DNA of 64,000 nt from Himantopus leucocephalus. Its lineage: Eukaryota > Chordata > Aves > Charadriiformes > Recurvirostridae. Positions 25,501 through 40,500 of this stretch are shown here, piece by piece; within the stretch, counting starts at the first letter, position 1, and each line of letters begins with the position of its first letter. Under the pieces are notes generated by a model that was given only the letters and a program-made list of their open reading frames with translations, made no database searches and was not told where the DNA came from. The position numbers were made by a program, and so were the translations under genes. Location: positions 56,598,892-56,662,891 of the forward strand of contig RSEF01000031.1 of assembly GCA_003993805.1 (NCBI GenBank), written 5' to 3'.

Positions 25501-28500
25501 AAATAAGATTAATTCAGTTGTCACCATTTCAGTTATGTAGCATATAGTCTTAATTAATTACTATTTAAAATCTGTTCTTAAGTTAAGAGATTCATCTAAG
25601 GTGCAAAACTGAAAGATACACCAAGCTGTGGAATTATGGAAAAGATACTGGAGACAGATTTCCTACCCTGATTAAAAAATAGTAAGTTAAGGGGGAAAAA
25701 ACCCCATACTGGCATTTGACAAATGTGCCCCAAAAGGGTTCATTTCATAATCCCAGGGATTCCTGGACAAAAAGATAGTGGGAAGAGAGATTTCATAAGA
25801 CTTTTGGGTTTGAAATACTGTAACCAGCAAATGGGATGGCATATATTCCTGCCTCCTCTTTACCGTTTACCAAGAAGGTGGTATGACTGATAGCTACAAC
25901 AGTCAGAAGACAGAGAGTTACCACAAAGTAATGAATGGAAAGGCAAATTTCTGCTGCAGCAGAGCAGCAGAACACTAATCTAACTATATCAAATATGAGG
26001 AGGCAATGACGTGTCCATAGAACTGTGACTCAACCCTTATTTTGGGAAGACTGTCTTTGTTCCTCTTCTCTCCATACAGCAGCAGATGTCTGTGCCCCGC
26101 CTCCTCCAGCCAAAGCACCTTACAATACCCATCATTGGAAACAACATTTGTTGGACCAAGTACTCTGAATCACTATTGAAACAGAACACCCAATGTTCTT
26201 ACATGGACACTGTAGGACTGTCAGTCTTCATGGCAATTCTCCTAGCGACAGACTCAATAAAAAGCTACAAACTTTGTACTATCTAAAAGTCAGTTCTGTC
26301 ACAAGTTTGCCCAAGGTACTTACGGTTGTCCATACACAGCATGGTGGAGCCAGAGGTTGAACACGTATTAGCAATCACCAGAACAGCAACAAAGGCACAA
26401 CAAAGGTGGGCAACCGAAAATGGCAAAAGGACATTGAAACTGTCTCCTGCAAGGCTAAAGTGCCCGTCTCAGGACTGTAGCTAAATGTTTTGATGAAACT
26501 GGTATTCGGAGTTTAGAAAAGACTTTGATCACATCAGTGTCTTGGTCAACACAGGCCTGAAATGCCAAGCTCTCTTCTGAGGGCACAGAAGAGCTACATC
26601 TTATGGAAGCTTGAACCCACCATTTCTATAGGAGCCATACCTCCCACTCTGTAGGGGGATTTTGGGTGGTCTCTCCCCTTATTCTTGAATCAGGCTGCTA
26701 TGCAGTCAGAAATACAACATAAAAAAAGAGGAGCCAAAAAGGGACTCCAGTTGACTTTCAACTTCAAGGGCTCTCAGCTGGTTTTCTGAGCCTTGGAGAT
26801 TGTATACAGCTTCATACACAAGTCTCACTATCTGGAGTAAATACATCTCCTTGGATGAGTTCACTGTCTTTTTTGAACCTCAGACTGCCTTAAAAAAGTA
26901 AGAAGTGCCTGACTGGATTGGACCAATGGCCCATCTAGCAGTGCATCCTGTCTCCAACAGCGGCAGTTGGAATGGCTATTTTGGAAGAACACGATTCCGG
27001 CCTTTTTCTTGGGTTCACTCCCCTTGTACTGCTCCACCATGTCTGCTGTATTAAGGGTTATGGAGGACACATTCCTGCCTGGTAATTTTGCATCCATTTA
27101 TGGACAAGTGGTCTCACGAATTTGTGTAAATGCTTTTGAACTGCTGATAGTCTGGAGTCCCAGACTTTGCGGGTGACAGAGAAAGTCTGGAGGAAGNNNN
27201 NNNNNNNNNNNNNNNNNNNNNNNNNNNNNNNNNNNNNNNNNNNNNNNNNNNNNNNNNNNNNNNNNNNNNNNNNNNNNNNNNNNNNNNNNNNNNNNNTCTT
27301 TAAGGTCCCTTCGAACCTAAACCATTCTATGATTCTATGATTTTTACATAGTTCAATTATTATTTGAAAGTTTGGCCATTAGACATACTTTAAAACTTTC
27401 AAAGCAGCTTTACTGCTGTATGCAATAACGCATATAGCTTGTATGGAAGTTCGTATATAGTATCTGGTGAAGTTATTATGCTCTTAAATCTTCAGGCCGT
27501 AATTTTGAAAAGGAGGTTTCTAAAAATTAGAAGACAAAATCTGATATTCTCAGGTACTTATGGCCCCTGTATTTCCAACTTCTATAGCAAGGATCTAATA
27601 CCACAGTCGGAAGACAGAAGTTCTGGCTATAACCATACAGTCGCCTGCTGCTGCTTCACATCTCCCATTCATCTTGAGAGAGATTTCCAAAATGATAAAA
27701 GGAAAAATTTAGCCTTTACAGACTAACTAAACTTTAGTTATCCTTGTTTTTTTAAATTCCTGGTTGTAAAATCATGCACTACTATGTGGTAAAACATGTT
27801 CACCTTTATAATCAGGAAGATTTCTACCTTTTTGTTTCTCTACTCTCTGTTCTTTGTTTTTGAACCTTCTTCCTATTCTTGTGGGGTTTTTCCATTCAAA
27901 TTGTCTCATCATTTAGCATTTGACCATGGCACTTCTGAACTGCTGCCAACTTAACTATGCCTCTGGTATATTATACCTGGATATTAATGTGGTGGATCTG
28001 CTTCAGTTACACAAAGGACCATTATGTTTGAGCTGTTTTACACAACGTCACTATGTATTTACCTAAAACTGTACTGGACTTCTCTGCTGAATATCAGAGT
28101 ACATGTGAGAAAAATACGTGTCTGTCTTGCTGCCATCCGTTACCACGATGACTTATTTAATAATTTTTTGTCTAGACTTTTCTTCCCATTTACTGTAACT
28201 TTCTTTTAGCTGGATACATTTGCCTGAGTTTTTGGAGAATGTATTTTGTTTTGTGTTTCCACTATTAATTGAAACATCTCCACGGGACTTAGTGTTATTT
28301 TTACATTCATCTTATATTCATCCTACTTGCAACTTCTCTCTGTCTGACTTATCTGTCTTTTTCTCCTCCCCACCGCATTCCAAACATCTAGATCTCTTAT
28401 TTGTTCTTTCAGCTGCTACGTAAGTGGCTTAATAAGTACTTTTAAAAAGCAATGCAGTCAGGAAAAACACCAGGGCTGGTAGCCTGAGGAGCCTGTCAGG

Positions 28501-31500
28501 TTACCCAGCATGGTGCTATGGGGGATGCAGGGCTGGGATTTCACCCTCAGTCAACCTGAATGGGAAAATCCAATTGAGGGACAACGGAGGAAAGCTCTGT
28601 TTGTCTGCAGGTCAGCAAAGGCTACAAAGACTTGGAAGGGAGTTTCTTGTAAGAGTACAATTCTAGCATCCATTAATTCAAAAAGGCAAAGAGACATTCT
28701 TTTGTGTAGAGTGTGTAGAGAGAAATAACTAATACAGGATATCCTCAAAAGCACCCACCAAGGTACAAGTAAACTATTGAGGAGACGGGCGTGCAATGTC
28801 CACAATTCCATTTCTGATTCTTTGTAAAAAGAAGCTAAAATCACAGTTGGCAACGGTTCTGAAATGCAACAGTAATCCATAAATACTCCTTAATTTTCCT
28901 GTCATTGCAGAATTAAGCTACTTCCAGCTCACACAGATCTTACCAGGTGTGCTAAATTGATGTCATTATAAGCCATCAGGAAATACCCACAGAGACCTGT
29001 AGCAACATTTAGAAGTTTTGTTAAACAGCTGTGTGTTATAATTGATTTGTATTATTTAAAACAGCTAAAGCAAGTTATCGCCGGATGTAGAAAAGGGATG
29101 ACTGAAGACTCCAGGGAGATTTAACTCAGAAGAAAGCCAATCATAGGAACTTCATTTAAGCATTTTAAGATTATTACTAGAGGAAGTGCAATTAAATCAT
29201 CACCATTTATCAATTATCATTATAAAAGACTATGCAACCTTATCATGTTAATTTATTTATGAGAAGGTAACTAGTTGACTTCTGGTTTTGGCAATAAAAA
29301 TAATCTAGTCAGTAAAAATATTTGAAGATGCTTTCTCTTGAGCGTGACTTTCCACAATATTCAAAAATAAGGAAAAAAGTTCAAATTTCACCTAAAATTT
29401 AGTTTTGGCAATACAATTGCCAAAAAGCTAAATTCTTTGGAGCTTAGGCAATGTCTCAGTTCCTGATCTCAGGTCTATTTTACCACACAGAATACAAGCC
29501 CAAATATATTTCTATCAAAAATGTGCACAGGCATGGCACCCACATCTCATAAAATACATGGAATATAAGTCCCAAATGATTAATGTAAGATCCCGGATCT
29601 GAGAGAAAAAAAGACAGTATGACTTACTTTTCCTAATCTGCCAACTATTGAATCAAAGTGCAAAATCAGCCTGAGTTAAAAGTTAAGTAACGTTACATGT
29701 GGACAGTGGTAAGCTCGATTTTTCTTTCTAATCGTGGACTGCTCGTAGAATTTAAAATTTGTATCTGTTTTAGAGCAAAATCCTAAACCTTTTCTCTCTG
29801 CTGTTCATGTGTACTGAGAGTTCAAGCCTGATTTGGTGAGTTTGCCCAGTGACTTGCTTTATACAATCCATGTCCCTGCAGGCAAAGCCTAACCCACATA
29901 ACAAAATGGGTCACCAGAAAAGCAGAAAGGGAAGAGAAAACTCTGTATTTCAATTCAGAACCCTGAATCATTTGAGGGGGAAAAATATTCTTTTTCTTGT
30001 AGACCTAACTCTTGCTTTGATCTGAGGCTTGCAGTATGTTTTTATTATCTTTCATAATTCCTTTGAGAATACTCTGATTTTTACTGCTGTTTTACATTTG
30101 GACTGGCATATGCATCTCAGATTACAAGGGGAAGTGTTGGTTGCACCAGTGGTTGCTGGCACTGAAAATACGATAGTGTTGACGCTGCTAATTGTACTGA
30201 CTCTTTCCTCTGCTCTGAATCAGCTCCAGAGACGTACACATCCGCAAACCGTGCATTCCTTTGACTTCTTATCACTTGACTGAATGGCCATAAGCAAATG
30301 CACTGCCTGGTGCCTTTCTGCTTTCATCTAAAATTAAAACTGTAGACCTCTTAAAACTGCTTTCCCCGAGGGTCTCTCTTGCAGCCATGTGGGAAAGTAC
30401 ATTTCCAACCCAGGACTGCAGCTGGGGCCTTTGGACCAAGTTCAATACTGAGGTAAAGCAGGCTAACCTCACTGAAGTTGGTGGAATTCGACGGCCTTGA
30501 GCCACAGGTACACGGTGTTCAGAGAGGAGGCGTACATACAAACAGTGTAGAAAAAAAAAAAAAAAGTAAAGTAATTCCAAATTATGTAGTGGGATTGCTG
30601 GAAGATCTTAACTTCTCTGGCTTCTGCCACCTGCCAGCAGTTCCAGTATTGTGCCATCACCCTGAGGTACAGTGTATATTACTCTAGGATAAACAGTTTA
30701 GCTTAGTTTGTAGTCTCCTTATTTAATGGAAAGTCACCTTGATGTTATGTTCAATAGTATTTTGCTGCTATAACTTTGCCCATTTCTCCAAAATGTTTTT
30801 CCTTACATCTTAGTTTGTCACTGGACTCACATTGGCTGAACCACCCCTGGAGAGGTGTCACAGAGACAACAGGTTCAGGACTCCACACCCTTTACCAGCC
30901 ATATAACCTGTTTCTGCAAGGCTTTGTGTGTATGTATCTCACACACATCTCTAGCTGTTAGATGCAGGACAGTTTTACTTTAGTGTTCCTTAAGAGGCAA
31001 AAATAATGTCTGGGTAGGAGTGACCCGGTTTTCCTTTTGGCTTCCACCACTCTCATTTTACACATTCCAAACATCTTCTTTATGCTTTATTCTCTGTAGT
31101 ACTGCATTATGATTTATCACCTACACAGAGCTGTAGGTTCTCGCAGCGCTTTGCAGGTGAATAGAACGAGATTGTGCTTTCTACAGAGGAGCTTGAACGT
31201 GGCTTCAGGCCACAGTATAGTATGAGCGTAGAGAAGGCACCACCTCTGGGGTGCACATAGCAGATTGTTCCGGACATTTTTGCAGGTGGGAATATAAACT
31301 AACCACAAGTCAGAACAGCTCAGCTGGGAAATACCAGAGATGTCAGCCCTAAAGGACACCTTGCATCCGACCACAGAGTTACTGGTCTCTGTCTGCTAGG
31401 AATGCAAGAAGGTGGATGCAGTGAAGGCAAAGGTAATTGAATCCTCTGCCTCTCTATGCAGAAACAGTCATGATTTAGCTACGTATCTGAAACTTCAGCT

Positions 31501-34500
31501 ATAAATCATAAAACTTTACTGAAAAATCTGAACTGCAATACTTTCTTGTGCAGAAAATCAGTTACCTGCTACCACACAACGTTATTTTATTAAAACCTTT
31601 TCTCATCTTCATTCTGCAGTAAACCAGTCAGGTAATTAATACTTTATGTAAAAGCACGTATTACAAGAATCTGCAAACTCACAACTGGAATTCAGACACA
31701 ACAAGGAAAACAAACATCAGAAAACCAATGCTTGTTAGGTTCTCAGGGAGCTATTATGATATAAATAATAGTCCATGGCTGCAAAGACATGAATGCTGCT
31801 TGTGTTCCCATGATTGAGTACCAATAGGCATCCTGTAACTAAATTGTATTAGCTGAATTAAGGAAACACCTGTAGAACTCAGTTGAGGTTACATCCCTGT
31901 TGTGCCAGCTGCTGTGGTAAGAGACCTGTGTACCTGGAAACAGCTAAAATCAAAAACTCAAGGAAGGAAAGGAGAGGAAGAAAGGACACATTATTATCTT
32001 CGTCTGATGATAAAAAATTCACACCTGGAGAGTTTCCATTCTTTGTCCAAACTTGCACTGGAGGCCCAGAGCTGAGGGTATAAACCAGAGCAACCAACTC
32101 AGCTCTGAATCATATCTCACTCTTCCTTGAACAAGCGTGACTGTTTTCAAGAGAGCCATCATCACAAGTCTGGGAATGGTTGCTGAAATGATCTGGTGAC
32201 TTTAAAACCACTTTAAATAAAAGTGACTTGAATAGCTCTAAAAGAAGGCAGTGATATCACAGTTTACTAATCTGCTTCCTCTTGTAAAACATGGCTTTCA
32301 TTAACTACTGATTCTTAAGGACGTTAGTCGGCACTAACATTATTTGATTGAGAGACCAATTTTCTCTCCTTCAATCCTAAGGATTGCAATTCTATTTAAA
32401 ATTGAAAATTACACAGTCTTTTTTGGCAATTTGATTAATAGACAATCTGTGAAATGTTACACTAATATATTTTACTTACATAAGCAAGTCTACTTTTGTA
32501 TTTACCCAAATCCATGATTACTCAGAAATTGTCTGAAGTTTTCAGGACTGGCTTTGGAAAAGTATTTTAAATGAGAGTTACTGTCACATTAAGTCTTACA
32601 TGGTGAACACCTATATACCCTTCAAAATCCAGGACTAAAACTATTGCTGGTAACTGGCTCAGCACAATCTCAGTTAGACTTTTGTATATTTAACTTGTGT
32701 CCGGGAGGGGAATAAGGCCATTGAGGATTCAGGCATATATTGCATTCATCAATTTTGCAAAGGACCAGTGGTTTCTCACCTGCTGTGTAATAGTGTCCCA
32801 GGGCCCCTCCAGCAGACGAGCCTGGTAGCATGCATGAACACTTTTCCATATTTCATCCAGAGTTAAAGGTCTTCCATCTGCGAGGGGGGAAACAACCACC
32901 CACAGTCAAAGCTCTTAAGCGTGCTGTATCTTTAACATCGAATAGCAAAAGTAAATCTGAAAATACTGACTATCTGGAAGCAGATGGAAAAAATAACAGC
33001 AAAACGTGACTGAGCCCGTTCTGGCCCCATAACTCCAAAAGAGCTTTGCTCAAATCCTGACTGAAGGTGCACATAAAACTATCCTAAATTCCCTGTTCAG
33101 CTTTATTCTCTATCACCTGAGAATAACAACTTACTGTTCTGGTTGTAAGGTGAGAAGTTAAACTAATTTTGTAAAACAATGCTTGGATAAGATAAATTTA
33201 AAACTACAAAATAATATAATGAACAATTATCTCAAGTAAATACATGCAATTCATAGTGAGAGAGTAGGAAATAATCTAAAGAACATAATTCTGCACACAA
33301 AATTTTACTGCATTTTGGTAACCTACATGCCCATAACTTCTTCTTGAGCGGCATTTATATAGCATTGTTGCATCAGGTTTTTAGTTGTGATGTTAGAATT
33401 ATGCCAAGATATTAGTGTCAACCACTTAGAAAATAAGCATGTCAATTTTTCGTGAATATTTGGTTTTGGCAAACAGCAATAGAATATTTTGATATACTTT
33501 CAATAAGTAGCTTCATCTTGGCATTTATTAGGTGTCAGAAACCATTATCCTGTGATAAATAGTTTTATTCTACTGACATTTTCATGTCTGTAAAATGAAG
33601 AAGATTTATTCACCCAATTAACATTTGAATGCCATGTTTAGATATAAGTTAAAACCAGCTGCCTACAGCCTCTGTTTTATCTTATTTTCTGCACATATTT
33701 ATAAAAAAGCACTGGACTTATATATAAGCACCATATAGCAGAAGCATGTGGCAAATAAAGTGTCTGAGAGGGTAACAGCATATTAACTAGCTATACGATG
33801 TTGTCCTCGTGAATGTGAGATTTGCTAGACCGTCATGCCTTCTGTCTTATGATGGCAGGTACGAGAGCTGTGCTGGACGTGGTCTAACATTTGCTAAGAA
33901 ATTTGTAACAAGAGCATAAGTTAAATTTAGAGGGATGTATTTCTGCTGAGATCATCTGTGTGCAGGTAATATGAGATGCGATGCACAGTTGCAATTTTCT
34001 GTTTTTCTGTTTTCTATTCAACCTGCAAAGACAATCCAGACAATCCAGAGAAAGCCCAAATGTAAAATCTAGAACAACATAATGCATAATTTGATTTACC
34101 ACTCTAGATTTTGCTCTGTACACCTTTCTTTGTATCTGTGAATTTTTATAGTAACATGAGCAAATTCAGATCATAGACATGGAATGGATTACTCTGACTC
34201 TAACCATTAATCTCATTTACAGAAACGATCAAATATTATTGAAGCATTAATCATATTATAGTTAAAACTGAGTTTTGCCTTTACCTCATGGATTTTATTA
34301 CTTCATGTATGAGAAGCAGTATATCTTCCATCATATTTCAGTACAGATTTATTTTCATTTCACAGAAAAATAAAAATATATCCAAACCAAAAGTTTCACT
34401 TCACATCAGACTGAGATCATAGACAGTAAAATACTTAAATAGTTAATTCAGAGTAATTGCAATGTTTCACACAGGAACAAAAAATTGATCTGGGCATTCT

Positions 34501-37500
34501 GATTATACACTTATATATTGAAATACGCTTGGATTTAAATTCCCCTAAATTTTTAATTTTCTGCACTGTTCTAATATATTTCACTAAGCTTTAAATGCGT
34601 TTGAATTGGGTGTGGTTTTTAAACTGAGTAAGCTGTCATACATGCTCCCAAATATTGTGTTCCTGGAAATTCTTATTTAACTGACTAGGTCAGAAGATAG
34701 GAGGCCAGATGCAGCAGGAAAGAACAAGTTATCAATACTTAAAATGGATGTGAGGTTCAGCCACATAGCTGGGAACTGCCAAGACCCTTGCAAAAGGAGA
34801 GGGGGTGGATGGGCAGTTTCCCCATCCTCTTCTGTGGGATGAAGACCTGAAAGTCTATTGAAAGAGTTTTCTCTCTAAATAAAATAAAATAAAATAAAAC
34901 AAAACAAAACAAAACAAAACAACTACACGAAAATCTTAAAATTACCGGCAGAAGGACCCATTTCAGGTAATCTGGCTGGAGGTGTGTTTTATATTTTAAA
35001 ACTAATCAGTTTGTGTGGTCAACTGCCTAGGATGATATAACTGAATCCATTTTATTCGCAAGCTCCCAGATTTGCACAAAACACACATCTGTATTCTTTG
35101 GGCACTTTTAGACCCCTTTTTCCAGGGCTGCCAGCATTCACATGTTTAGCAGCACTGTTACAGATTCTTGCAACCCACTGGGACCTCAAATATCCAGCTG
35201 GGCTGACAGAGCAGTCTGTAATTGTTGCTGATAGCAACAAGGGGCCACTGTGGCACCTGCTGAGCCAAGCAGCCTCTCCGCTTCTTGTCTCACTCTTTCC
35301 CATGATGGAGCTGAACTCAAAAAGTTCAGCCAGAAAAAGAAGGCAACAGTAGCATAAAGCCAAGAGAAGTGGCAGGAGGGGAACATAGAGGCTTCAGATT
35401 CACCCAGCAGTACATTTACTCATCATCCACCCACCACGCCACAGCTGCTGAGGTGCTTGCTGCTTGTCCCAAGTCCCATCCCAAGTCTAGCTGGGAGCGG
35501 GTGTGCAGACACAAGTGGAAGTTTGTGGTCTTATGTACGTTTTGTATAATTCAGCTCATTAAATAATCACAGTGAGTGAAAGGAAATAGCTGCTTGTGGG
35601 TCGTGCCAGATTTACTGTACCTTTGTCTGATGCTCCATGCGTGTAATGCCACCAGTCTGGCACACAACACCCTATCAGCTCATCAGTACTAACCCAGGCT
35701 CTCTGAAATGCAGGCTCTGATACAATAAACTTGAGATCTACCCAGCAAGAAAGGCCAAAAGAGCCTGGGAAGTAACCAACTGAGATTTTTCTTGAGGGAA
35801 AGGAGATAAATGATGGGAGTCAAGAACTCCTAAGTATGGGTTCGGTCTCTGCCATTAACTAACTATGGGCTTTAATCAACTAGTTCATCTGCTTTAATAG
35901 TCAGGCAAGAACAACTACAGCCTTTCTATCACAAACTCAGATTTTTATTATTTAAACTCTCTAGACTACAAGAAACTTTTCTGAGAAAAGCTTGATGGTC
36001 CGTTTGGGGTTAACTCATTTATGTCACCACAAATATATAGTTAAAAAGCAGATGGCTGAGTGCCCCCTCACAGCAGTAAGGTGTGGCATTAAGATGACAT
36101 ATATGAATTGCAGCTCCCAGCTGACTTGGCACCTTAATTTCTGCAAAAAGCAGAAATTCTTTAGGCATACAAATTGAACATACATTTTCAGAGAAAAAAT
36201 TCAGGCTTCCCAAGTTGCTGTATTCTGTTTTCTTGATGTTTACTGAAGGCTTTTAATTATTTCTTAGTTTTCTAATTAAAGGTTATTCGGCACTTCTGGT
36301 GAAATGGTGAACAAATTGTTTTGAGGCTTCATTCTGGCATACTTTCCAAAGAAATATTTGGGTTTTGTACTCTTAAGAAACCACTGCTACAAAAGAAAAA
36401 CACCCTTACAGCTTAGGTGAATATCTAATTATGCAAATTATTCAATTTTATTTATGTCCAAAGCCATGATAAAACCAGTTTGTACGGGACATGGTCTTAA
36501 GAGGAGCTATTTTTCTGAGAAAGGACACAGTGGTTACATGCTGTTGAGTTCAGGGAGTAAGTCTGTATTCTGGAAAGCGCATCAGTCAGGGCCGGTATGG
36601 TTATGAATACAGAAAGTCATGCCTTCAGGGCTGAAGGAAGTTACATTATCTTATAAGCTCCCTCTCTCTAACCACTGATTAGCATGGTTTTTATTGGCAG
36701 GGATTTATCTATATGTCAGAGAGCTAGACATATTTTGAGCAGGTCAACTTGAAAATCCCATTCCTTCTCTCTTTTCTAGAGAAGTTAGGCTGCAGTCCTT
36801 ACTGACTCCCATTAGTTCTGCTCTTTCTTTTCAGTGCTTAGCCAGCATTCACAATTCTTCCTTTACCTTTGTAGGAAAAATAAGAAGAGAAGTGTGAGAC
36901 AAGCCATTATTTTCTTAACATGCAGGGTGACTCCTGAATGATGCCTGTGTCCACCTGTGATTGTGTTGCTGCTACCTCACTGTCGGTGCAAGAGGTTTTT
37001 GAATGTATGGCTTTAGACGATGACAGCTCAGAAAAAGACCAAAGTTCCTTGACATCTTAAAGACTAAGAAAAGGGTAAAACACTCTGCTGATTAAAGAAA
37101 GCTTACTGGACCTAGCCCAGCCCATCTGGCTGATGCCAGCATTGAAGGGGAAGGCTAATTGCCTATACCATCTGTCTCGAAGAGGGCTAATTGCTGACAT
37201 CAGATATCAGCAGGGGTTCATGCATTTCTTCAACTACCTATTTGGTAATCTCAGAAGCCAGAGAAAGGAAGAAGGGCTCCCATTTCTGAAATGTATGGCA
37301 TACATAAGATTGATTTTGGAGAAATGACACCTAGTTCTCTAAGACTGAGGTATTGAGGACCACTGCGTTGAGCTCCTGACACAGACTGGGACTTCAGTAG
37401 GTCTGAATTTAGGGATATGTGCCACATAGGAAGTATCATGAGGTAGTGAAAAATGTTTCTTACGTATATATATATGTAGCCTAAAAATATCTTCTTGTAC

Positions 37501-40500
37501 CCTATAATGTTCCCAAACATCTTTCCAGACATAGTCATCACACTTAATCATTATTTCCAGCTGAAATATTTGTCCTTGCACAGAACAAGATCTTCCCTGT
37601 ACATCTCTCCCCAGAGACTACCAAAAAGCTTAGATGTCTCTCAAAATGTTCTGTTGCAATCAAGACTTTAAACCCTTACCTTGCACTACCTTACATATCA
37701 AACTTCATCTCACCAAAAAAAAAAAAAAAGGTCTAAAGATGAATTCCACAAAATAACTTATTTCATCAAAATTAGACAGAAGCAAGGATAAGGATACAAT
37801 GCAACTTTTGCCCTTCTGCAGGAAGAACTGATCTGTAATGTTTGAGCACACGGACTAGCAGAGAGGAATGAAAACTGGATGTCCTCACTGACACTAGCTC
37901 CTGAAGATGCCAACCAAGATGAAGATGATAGCAAGATCTCCCCAGCAGCTCTGCTGGAAGCCTTTTTCCTAGGAGGGACTGTGAGAGACCAAGTCAATGA
38001 AAACTGGAATCACATATGGTGGGAAAAAGGCAGGGTTTAATTGCTCTAGAAAAGTTTTGGCAGAAACTATTTGGAAGAGCACAGATTTGGACAGGCTGGC
38101 ACCAGTTGCTATTATAACATACAAAGTGAGGAAGTGAATATTGCAAAACAAGCAAAACTACTTAGTCAGGTTGAACAGAAGAATTATTATTTCCTAGGCA
38201 GGCCTCGAGCTGTAATGGCCACTTAACATACTGCTAGAGAGGAAGCAGTGTTTTGAATTCAAACTCTGTGCCCTGCTGCTGGGGAAGGCAAGACAGGGCA
38301 GGGCTGTGGAAACACTGGAAGGATTATAGCTCACCTTCACCTCCTGCAACAAGCTCTAATTAACGTGAGGATCAGTATGGACAGGATTCAAGGGAAACCA
38401 TGAACAGCTCACAAGAGGCTTGTGAGGAACCGATTCTGTTACTTAATCTACAAATAATGGTAGGAATTTAGACTGGGAAATTGGTGTAGGTCTCAGAAGA
38501 TTCTTCCCTGATTATTTCAGACAAGGAATGCAGTGAATATTACTAGTTGTCTGAGAAACAAGGTGAGGAGCCTATCACATGAAGACTATTACCTCAAAGG
38601 AAAACAATCTCGGGGCATTACCTGGAGTTTTCCTTATACTAGGTTCAGGACAAGACAAAAGGTACTTTTCTCAGCTATCTCAAGTGATTGTGAGGGATTG
38701 TCATCTGCACATTCCTGAAAACCCCATGTTGGGACCTTCAGAGAGTGCAGCACACGTGGGCAAACAACTTGCAGGGGCGACAGAATTTTTCGATTCTGAA
38801 AGTAAGCGATCCATAATTAAAATCAGAGAATACTAGCTGAAAAGATTATAGGAAAAATACTTATTGTCAGCATTTTGTATCTTCTCTCTTCAAGAGTCAG
38901 AGAATGTTAAATGTTAAAAGAGAATGTTAAATGCTGAAGAGAACCCAGGTGACTTTACGAATTATCTAAAAAAAGTCCTTGTTTTCCATTGTGAAAGATT
39001 CCCAAGAAGTGTTTCAAAACATAATTGTACTTGTAGGAACAATTACAGTTTTGTACTGCAAGGGGAGCTGTTGGCACATAATACTACAACTGTGCATTAG
39101 ATCATCCACTAGCTTCTGTAATATCCACTTCCAGCTATAAGGAGTCATGTTTCAACACCTCCGATTCCCTGATGCTGACAAGCTAAACAACTTGTTTTGT
39201 CTCTGGGAGCTCTTCTCTGGTGATTAACTGCTTATGGTGAATACTAATTATATGAAAGTACAGTACAGTAGAAATAGTGTCCTATTTCCTCTACCTGCAG
39301 CCTCTCCATCCTCTTCTGTAGAGACAGTGCACTATTAATTCAGCTAAAACCAAGAAGATGTCATTTTTCAGGACCACAAATAGGTTAATCTGTCTCTTAC
39401 AGCAAAACTTTCTTTATCTTCCTGTCTGCACAATAAGTTTAAAGGCAAAACATCGCACATTTGTAAATGCCTGTAATAATTCTAGAAATAAATTTGCAGC
39501 AGGATGTGTGCAAATGAGTTCTGTTGGTGGTAAAGGCAGAGCAATGTCCCCAATTCCCCACGTCCCAGTTTGAAAATTTACCCCAAATTATCCATTCCTG
39601 AAACTGCACCTCAGACTAAAATCTTTCCACCAGGGAGTCTATGAGAATTTGTTCTTCAATTTTAAATCTAAAGTGCCTTTTAAAACGCTAACACTGCAAA
39701 ATTAGAAACCATTAAACAATATAAGGCAGAGAGTGATTAAATCTACCAAACACATTCAAAGCAGCTTAAGCTACTTTTTAATTAAAAAGGAAAAGATATC
39801 ACTGGCAACATTCAGACATCTTTATCTAGATAAAGTTAGGAGGTTATTCAAAACACAAAAGATGCTGATGCTACCATGCAGGAGACTGAATGAAATGACT
39901 TCAAGATTTCAATCCCTCCGCCCTAGGTACACAGTCCTCGGGCAGAGAGGAACAGAGCACAGCCAGTGCTGCAGTGTGATCACTCTATGTTTTCTGATTA
40001 AATAAGTGACACTAACAGCAGCCTTGGAGGGAGGCTGTGTGTTCCTCCTTCCTTCCTGACAGGATGGTGAGTGAAATCACAGTGGCTATAGCAATTGAGC
40101 AATGGGTGACAAGATGTACGTATCAGGGAGGAAAGAAGATTAGTTAGTGTTTCAAAAGCCAGTTTTAATAGATAGAAAAAGGCAATACCTTATAGGTATT
40201 ATTATTTTTTTTTAAGCAGCAAGTTTAAATAGAAAACAGCATACACTTTTAAAGGCACATTTAGACCCCAGCCTTGTGGCTCAAATTCAGGCTTCAAAGA
40301 AACAGACACAGTTCTACTGAAGCACTGTAATTATGTCCACTTATTTTGTAGCCAAAATCAAACCTGCAGCTTTAAGTTTTTGTATTCATTTAACGAAAAG
40401 AACAAGAAAAATGACCAGCAGTTTTAGTCAACCACAGGCAAGGCGCCAGGAGCCAAAGATCAGCCTCCTTCAGGCTGCGATGATATCATCTACTCCAAGG

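Larger units (their letters stand above)
16891..32779 (-). other. ATG10: ATG10 intron of about 15.9 kb
   Basis: This intron lies between the GPWDTITQQ exon and the EHPLLGQP exon. It holds the four unassigned open frames listed separately, a poly(A) tract, a CR1-like fragment, an assembly gap and a CR1 3' end. Elsewhere it is AT-rich sequence in which nothing was recognised. Confidence 0.85.
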